Shown here one piece after another: positions 19,565-25,229 of a DNA stretch of 25,229 nt. The translations under genes were made by a program, and so were the position numbers. Under the pieces are notes generated by a model that made no database searches, had not been told where the DNA came from, and saw nothing but the letters and a program-made list of their open reading frames with translations. The first letter of the stretch is position 1, and the number at the start of each line of letters is the position of its first letter. This DNA is from Schoenoplectus triqueter (Eukaryota > Streptophyta > Magnoliopsida > Poales > Cyperaceae): NCBI GenBank assembly GCA_964058805.1, contig CAXKVV010001789.1, positions 1-25,229 on the forward strand. The letters are read 5' to 3'.

Positions 19565-19918
19565 CTGGAAAGAGCATCTCATATTGTCAGAATATAGACT
19601 ATGACACACACGTTACAAGATCTGTATCGATGGAAGATGCTGATTTGGGTAAATAGACCAACGCATGAATATTCATATCATAATAGTTGCTAGTGTCCTG
19701 AATGTCTCTCCTAAATGAAAAGTTTATACTGATTTGTGTAGATTTGATTTAGTTTCTCTTTAGTTGAAATAGGAGGTGTGTGCATCTGTAATGGTAAGAA
19801 AAAAAGGAAGAAAAACCAGAGAAACTGGAATTCTGTAAACATTAAATTTTCAATGAAATAAAATAAAAGGGTGGGAGGTTTGTAAATGTTTGTTGTTGTT
19901 CTTCCTCTTTCTGATAGT

Positions 19919-20100
19919 CAGGGGTGGAGCTATCTTGTGGTAGGGGGGTTGCCGCCCCTTCTAACTGGAAATTTTTTTAAGAGTACTCCGTGATTGTATG
20001 TATTTTGAGAAAAATAAAATTAAAAAAATATATTTATACTGATAAAAATTTCAAAATTTAATTTGTACCTCCTCAAACTCAATTTCTGATTCCAGCCCTC
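19919..20100. mobile_element. Small CAGGGG-type hAT element
   Basis: The left end CAGGGGTGGA is answered by TCCAGCCCTC on the right (8 of 10 inverted match). Flanking 8-mers CTGATAGT and CAGATAAT agree at 6 of 8. The 182-bp interior holds GGGGGGTTGCCGCCCCTTC, a G/C-rich foldback near the left end, then AT-rich DNA. No coding capacity. Confidence 0.55.
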
Positions 20101-21392
20101 CAGATAATCTTAACACATGTTCTCATCTGGTATTGGAGATTAAAAGAAAACGGACCCGGGCTTTTTTGGTTTAATTTGGAGGCATTGTGGGAAAATTTCA
20201 AAAGATTTGGAGGTCCCGACTCCTGAGATTCAAATCGTTATGATTTCGTGGATCATATGGTTCATATGTAAATATTCTATATGATTTTTGGAGCATTAGA
20301 GGTACAGGAGACAATTGTGGTGGGATCTCATGCTTGTGGGTTGTCATCCTAATGATTGAACAATGCAGATGCCAGTAGCCAGTACTGGCAGGTGCCTTTC
20401 AACGATAACTGCTGAACTGCATCGAATCTTTTGCGTGTGTTTGTTGTTTTTTTTTGGAAAATGGAATGCTTAACTGTATTTGGTTTAAAGTATGTTTTCT
20501 GAGACTAGAAATTTTTTGTTATTGTTTTTAGGTTGTATCTATATATAAGTTGTGCCGTCCGTTCAAAAAAATAAAATAAATCGAAAAATTCTGAAAGTCA
20601 TGCGGTTTCAACTTGGTTGCATATAATTAGCAATTACTGACATATTTTTGCCTAAGTGCTCATTTTCAAAAAAATAAAAAAGGTACTGACATATTGCGGG
20701 AACAGAAAAAAACCGAGAAAAATTCTCTGTCAATTTCCAGGATTCCTAGGTTTTACGCATTTTTTGAGTCTTAAGGTCTGACCAGCATGTAATTAGACGC
20801 ATTGGAGATTTGGAGCGCGTTCCTCGGTTGGGATTAAACAGCTCCTCTCCTTTTTAGGCCATAATAAATTTTGTTTGAAATTTGAAGGACTGCATATAAA
20901 AAAAGTAGTCTATAGTTTTCTTGATGGGGTTGGTACTTGTGGTACATTCAAAAACGTCTTAGACCGTTCGACAGTCTTGAATATATTTGTTTTTTTTTAA
21001 TTTGGCAATTCGTGCCATTGGGCCATTATTGTTTGATTTTTTTCTAATTCAATTATTCAACGTCGCTATTTGATGTCACAAGTTTGGTTTTATTTGCCGA
21101 GGGGCCTAACTAATGTATTTTCTTTTATGACTCTTGACAAAGATTGCAGACTGTAAAAATATTTTATTTATATTGGTGCGTCTTATATATTAAATCAAGC
21201 TGCAATTAGTCTTGCTTGTGCAATTCATTGTACCTCCGATATTGTACCTTAGTATAAACCAACTCAATATTTTGCATATATATTTTTTTATATTATTGAC
21301 GTCTAAGTGATAATAACACGGATGAAAAAAATAGATTTTTAATCGTATATTCACACTGAAGAGAGTCGGCTTGATTTACCAAAATCACATCC
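20101..21392. other. Intergenic DNA, no feature seen
   Basis: AT-rich, no credible ORF. A perfect 12-bp palindrome GCCAGTACTGGC sits at 20378-20389. No transposon ends were recognised. Confidence 0.4.
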
Positions 21393-21400
21393 ATTTGAAG

Positions 21401-21816
21401 CAGGGGTGGATGTATGATTTTGGCCAGACGCAATTATCGGATTGTAATAATTTATTCAATTAAAATTCATTAACTAATAAGATACTAATAAAAAAATTAA
21501 TAGTTTAATATATAATATTACTTAACAAAAAACTATCAAAATAATATTCTTTTACATATTAAAAATAATAACAAAATAATAAATAATCAAGTTGATGATT
21601 AAAGTTTTCTACTACGAAATTTCGTATTTCAAAACCTTTACATAAGTATTTATTTATACACGATATTAAATATTTTTTCTCAATTAAAATAATTAAATAA
21701 TTTAAGAGGCAGAAAATTTTCTAGGGAGGAGAGGGGGTAGATTATCAAATATCATCTAAAAATATTATTTTTTAAAATCTGCAGTTACCTCAGTGGATCC
21801 TCTGAATCGGCCCCTG
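21401..21816. mobile_element. CAGGGG-type non-autonomous hAT element
   Basis: 416 bp with ends CAGGGGTGGAT and (inverse) CAGGGGCCGAT. The flanking 8-mers ATTTGAAG (21393-21400) and ATTTGACG (21817-21824) agree at 7 of 8, as for a hAT target duplication. The interior is AT-rich and non-coding. Confidence 0.8.
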
Positions 21817-22040
21817 ATTTGACGTACTTCACTGTGAAGTGGACGTTTCTTTTAAAAAGAATTGTTCATTTCCTTCTAAAATGTGTCAATCCCTTAGAAA
21901 ACTACCCGTGGTTGTAATTTTGTACTTTGACTGCCCACTCTATTTTATGGGTACCTAAAAGGATACCGATTGTAATGTACCCACAATTCAAACTAAAAAT
22001 TAGATAAAAAAATGAAATGTGCTCCTTTCTTTTTCAATAA

Positions 22041-22262
22041 GGATTTGTTTGGCAAATTAAGAAATATATTTAGAATAGTGGTAATTTTAGAAGAGTGATA
22101 GAATAGTATCTTTTTGGAAGAGTGGTAGAAGAGTAGTATTCTTCACTATTCGGAAGAGCGAAAATATCGTTTAGCAGTTGTTAATCAGAATAGTTAAAAT
22201 ATGGATAATTATGATACTAATAATGATGATGATAATAAAAATAATAGTATAATAATAATAAT

Positions 22263-22294
<32 letters not shown>

Positions 22295-22886
22295 ATTAAA
22301 ATCCATAATCATAATCATAGTCATAATCAAAATAATATAATAATAATAATAATGATAAATAATTATAATCATTATAATATAATAATAATATAATGATAAT
22401 ATAACCATAATAAAATTATAATAATATAATAATAAATAATCATAATTATAATAATATAATTATAAAATAATCTTAATAATAAATAATTATAATAATATAA
22501 TAATATAATACTAAAATTATATTATTATAATATAATGATAATAAATAATAATAAAATAATATATATAATACTAACAATGATCATAAAAAAATAATCATAA
22601 TATTAATATAATAATAAATTATAATATAATATAATAATATAATACTAATAAATTATAACCATAATCATAATCATAATCATATTCATAATTATAATATAAT
22701 AATATAATACAATATAATCAAACAATAATCGCTATTCCGACAAGAGCTAATCCGGGATACCACCTATAATTTGGTATACCGGATTAGCACTCTTCTACTT
22801 AATCTAAAATTCATTAGGAAAATTAATTCGTTGAAATAGCAATTATATTCTAACTTTTTGATATTCCATTGAGCGCCAAACATACC
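22041..22886. mobile_element. PIF/Tourist-like element, copy 1, with AT-rich minisatellite core
   Basis: Ends GGATTTGTTTGGC and GCCAAACATACC lie between TAA (22038-22040) and TAA (22887-22889), a 3-bp target duplication as in PIF/Harbinger MITEs. About 160 bp on the left (including GACTATTCGGAAGAGCG-like CACTATTCGGAAGAGCG) and about 170 bp on the right (AATAATCGCTATTCCGAC, AGAGCTAATCCGG) are complex sequence. The middle, about 22200-22720, is ATAATAATCATAATTATAAT-type low complexity. No coding capacity; the ORF across the core is a composition artefact. Confidence 0.72.
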
Positions 22887-22889
22887 TAA

Positions 22890-23800
22890 GTTAAAAATTA
22901 CAACAAACATCTTATTCTTGGCGTAACATTGATGCTTCCCAAAATCAATACGTTATGTTAATCAACATGGCCAGACAAGACATTCATTGTATCTACTTTC
23001 CAAAACAGAAGGTGCTTTTAGAAAAGAAAGTATTACTCTTTTTAGCGTCATAATAAAAAAACTTACAAGGTAAAATATTTTCATAAACAAAGTAAAAAAA
23101 GCTTCTGATTGCATGTAACTGTGATAATGAAAAATAACGGAGAATGACTTTTGGCTTTTAACGAGTCATGCTTCCCTTTTTGGGTAGTCAAAGATGCTTG
23201 GTTTAAATTAAACCATCCACCAATCTCCAAGGCCAGGATTGAAAACTGAAAAGGTCTCTCTTTCACAGTGTGAACAATTTGTTTATGAGAAAATGGAGTA
23301 CACAGATGTGGACAAGAATTTCTTCTTTCTAGTTATCTTAACTCCTCAATATAGTCTAAAAAGTATAGGTATCTAGGTTTTGAGCCATTATCTACCCAAT
23401 TATAATCTTTTAGACTATCAATGCCATTTTTATGGGGAATTGTAGTTGCATTGATGCACTCTATATTATATTTACATTTTATCCATTCACTGTATACAGT
23501 GAGTGAAAATTGAAAACTCCACGACTCATTTTGTCACCAAGGAAAGAAAAAAGTATATATATATTTTTTCTGTTAGAACTGCTCCAAGAATTAAGAAGTG
23601 TCTGTAAGGTAGCTGCCAAAATAAAAATAATATAATATAATCAGTTTTTATAAAATATCAAAAAATATTATTAATAAATCATATAATGTCAGAGTTTTGT
23701 TTTTTTGAAGAGACCAGACTATGACTACTCTCCTCAGTCCCTCTACCTGTTCAAGCCCATTACCTCACAGTCACAAGGCTCACATCTAATTATTATACTT
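22890..23800. other. Spacer between two related elements, no gene
   Basis: Unique-looking AT-rich DNA. An ORF at 23081-23266 on the minus strand has no recognisable protein features. Confidence 0.4.
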
Positions 23801-23803
23801 TAT

Positions 23804-24876
23804 GGGTTCGTTTCGCAAATTAAGGAATAGATTTGAAAGAATAGTAATTTTGGAAAAGTGATAGAATAATATATTTTTGAAAGAGTGATATTTTTGACTA
23901 TTCGGAAGAGCGAAAATATTATTTGGCAGTTGTTAATGAAAATAGTTAAAATATAAATAATAATGATACTAACAATGATGATGATAATAAAAATAATAGT
24001 AAAATAATAATAATAAAATATTTATAATCCATAATCGTAATCATAATAAATAATAATATTTATAGTTGTAATCTTAATAATGTAATAAAAATATAAATAT
24101 AATCATAATATAATAATATAAAATAATATAATTAAATAATAATAATAATTAAAATAATAATTAAAATAATAATAAATAATTATAATCATTATAATATAAT
24201 AATAATAATAATATAATCATCATTAAAATTATATTATAATAATATAATGATAATATAACCATAATCAAAATATAATAATATAATAATAAATAAGCATAAT
24301 TATAATAATATAATAAAATAATAATATAATATGATAATAATAAATAATCATAATTATAATATTATAATAATAAATTAATAATAATAATAATATCATAATA
24401 ATAAATAATCATAATTATAATATCATAATAATAAATAATCATATTTATATTCATAATATAATAATATAATAATATAATAATAAATAATCATAATTATAAT
24501 AATATCATAATAATAAATAATTATATTTATATTCATAATATAATAATATAATATTAAAATTATATTATTATAATATAATGATAATAAATAATAGTAAAAT
24601 AAATAATATTATAATACTAACAGTGATAATAAAAAATAATAATCATAATATTAATATAATGATAAATCATAATCATAATATAATATAATACAATACAATC
24701 AAACAATAATCGCTATTCCGACGAGAGCTAATCCGGTATACTACGTATAACTTGATATACCGGAGTAGCACTCTTCTGCACACTTCTACTTAGTCTAAAA
24801 TTCCTTTGACAAATTAATTCTTCGAAATAACAATTTTATTCTAATTTTTTGCTATTCATTGAGTGCCAAACATACT
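23804..24876. mobile_element. PIF/Tourist-like element, copy 2, with AT-rich minisatellite core
   Basis: Same family and orientation as the copy at 22041-22886. Shared left part includes GACTATTCGGAAGAGCGAAA and GCAGTTGTTAAT; shared right part includes AATAATCGCTATTCCGAC, AGAGCTAATCCGG, TACCGG and GAGTGCCAAACATACT. The ends are GGGTTCGTTTCGC and GCCAAACATACT; the target duplication is unclear (TAT on both sides if the right end is moved by one base). The low-complexity core, about 23945-24710, is roughly 250 bp longer than in copy 1. Confidence 0.7.
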
Positions 24877-24880
24877 CTAT

Positions 24881-25229
24881 TTGAGTATGGGATGAGGGCC
24901 CATTACCTCAGGCACATAATCTAGTTGTAACTTCTCAAAGAAAGGCACATGCTGCCCTGTATCCCTGCACTCTGTCCTCTCCAGTGATGGATGTGCTGTA
25001 CCTGTACATTCTGAACGCAATCAGGACCGCCTGTGTTTGCATGCATTGTTAGTGCCTTAGGACTTAGGTAGCTGATGCAACGCACAACCATGAATCTCAA
25101 GCTCCCAATTTTCTGAGGATTTTGGACCAGTTGTTATTACATGTTACCTACAAGACCGGAACAGTGCTGCACTTTTGCTTGCTGCTTTTGTTTTTTTTGT
25201 TTTTGGAAAAATATGAAATGTCCTCAACA
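24881..25229. other. Right-edge sequence, no feature recognised
   Basis: About 350 bp of more GC-balanced DNA than the preceding element. No long ORF. It could be the flank or UTR of a gene beyond the window. Confidence 0.3.

Larger units (their letters stand above)
18740..19918. other. GC-richer ORF-less island, possible unannotated transcript
   Basis: Composition is clearly less AT-rich than the surroundings. Features in order: purine-rich tract (about 18955-18990); TATA-like CCATATATAGG (tatata at 18998-19003); CAG/GCA-rich sequence to about 19130 with stem GCTAGCC/GGCTAGC (19073-19095); an (AAT)7 microsatellite (19144-19164); GC-rich sequence near 19210-19260; a G4 motif at 19542-19564. 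No ORF on either strand looks like a protein and no known miRNA sequence was recognised. A promoter with a non-coding transcript or a lost first exon are both possible. Confidence 0.25.

Noticed and set aside
22217..22408. Tyr/Ile-rich ORF
   Set aside because: It is a low-complexity artefact of the ATAATA repeat core.
22200..24710. Regularly spaced AT repeats as a CRISPR-like or centromeric array
   Set aside because: There are no constant repeat/unique spacer units; the tract is irregular ATAATA-type low complexity inside two transposons.
1..25229. tRNA, rRNA, known miRNA or LTR retrotransposon
   Set aside because: No recognisable tRNA arms, rRNA segments, familiar mature miRNA sequences, or long direct terminal repeats with a polyprotein were seen by eye.

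Overview
This is a nuclear plant (angiosperm) window. The evidence is split genes with GT-AG introns, a plant-specific SUVH-type chromatin protein, AT-rich intergenic DNA, and dense small DNA transposons of the hAT, PIF/Harbinger (Tourist-like) and foldback types. A monocot is my guess from the style of the mobile elements; that is inference and I cannot name the species.

Two protein genes are supported. At the left edge (1-2476, plus strand) lies the 3' part of a SUVH2/SUVH9-like gene. It encodes an SRA (YDG) domain, a nine-cysteine pre-SET and a degenerate SET domain without post-SET. Its first codons lie outside the window, and one 650-nt intron splits the SRA domain. Family members act in RNA-directed DNA methylation by reading methylated DNA. 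In the middle (9936-13340, minus strand) is a complete two-exon gene for an ANKRD13-like ankyrin-repeat/GPCR-chaperone-domain protein of 659 residues. Its 1425-nt intron holds a 205-bp Tourist-like MITE. The two genes are convergent, about 7.5 kb apart, and nothing suggests they share a pathway.

The rest is non-coding and shaped by transposons. Between the genes there are a small hAT element (3288-3918), a 210-bp foldback element with 14-bp flanking direct repeats (4877-5114), the decayed end of a CAGGGG-type hAT (6240-6413), and two adjacent palindromic elements bounded by TA tracts (6752-7584). Right of the ankyrin gene lies a 2.0-kb hAT element (14832-16833) with ACGGGTCGGG-type subterminal repeats and a dead hAT dimerisation-domain fragment. 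A 55-bp tandem duplication follows it. Next is a hAT element with a perfect 8-bp target duplication that was itself invaded by a palindromic TA-tract element (17341-18183), followed by another palindromic element.

Further right are a GC-richer ORF-less island (18740-19620) with a TATA-like box and a strong G-quadruplex motif, two more CAGGGG-type hAT elements (19919-20100, 21401-21816), and two same-orientation copies of a TTTGGC-ended element whose cores are 500-800 bp of ATAATA-like low-complexity DNA (22041-22886, 23804-24876).

The most novel-looking signal is the set of palindromic elements in TA microsatellites. Four occur in this window and seem to share inner sequence. They resemble in habit the Micron elements of rice, and each could transcribe into a long hairpin. 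I see no rRNA, tRNA, CRISPR array, LTR retrotransposon or complete transposase gene.
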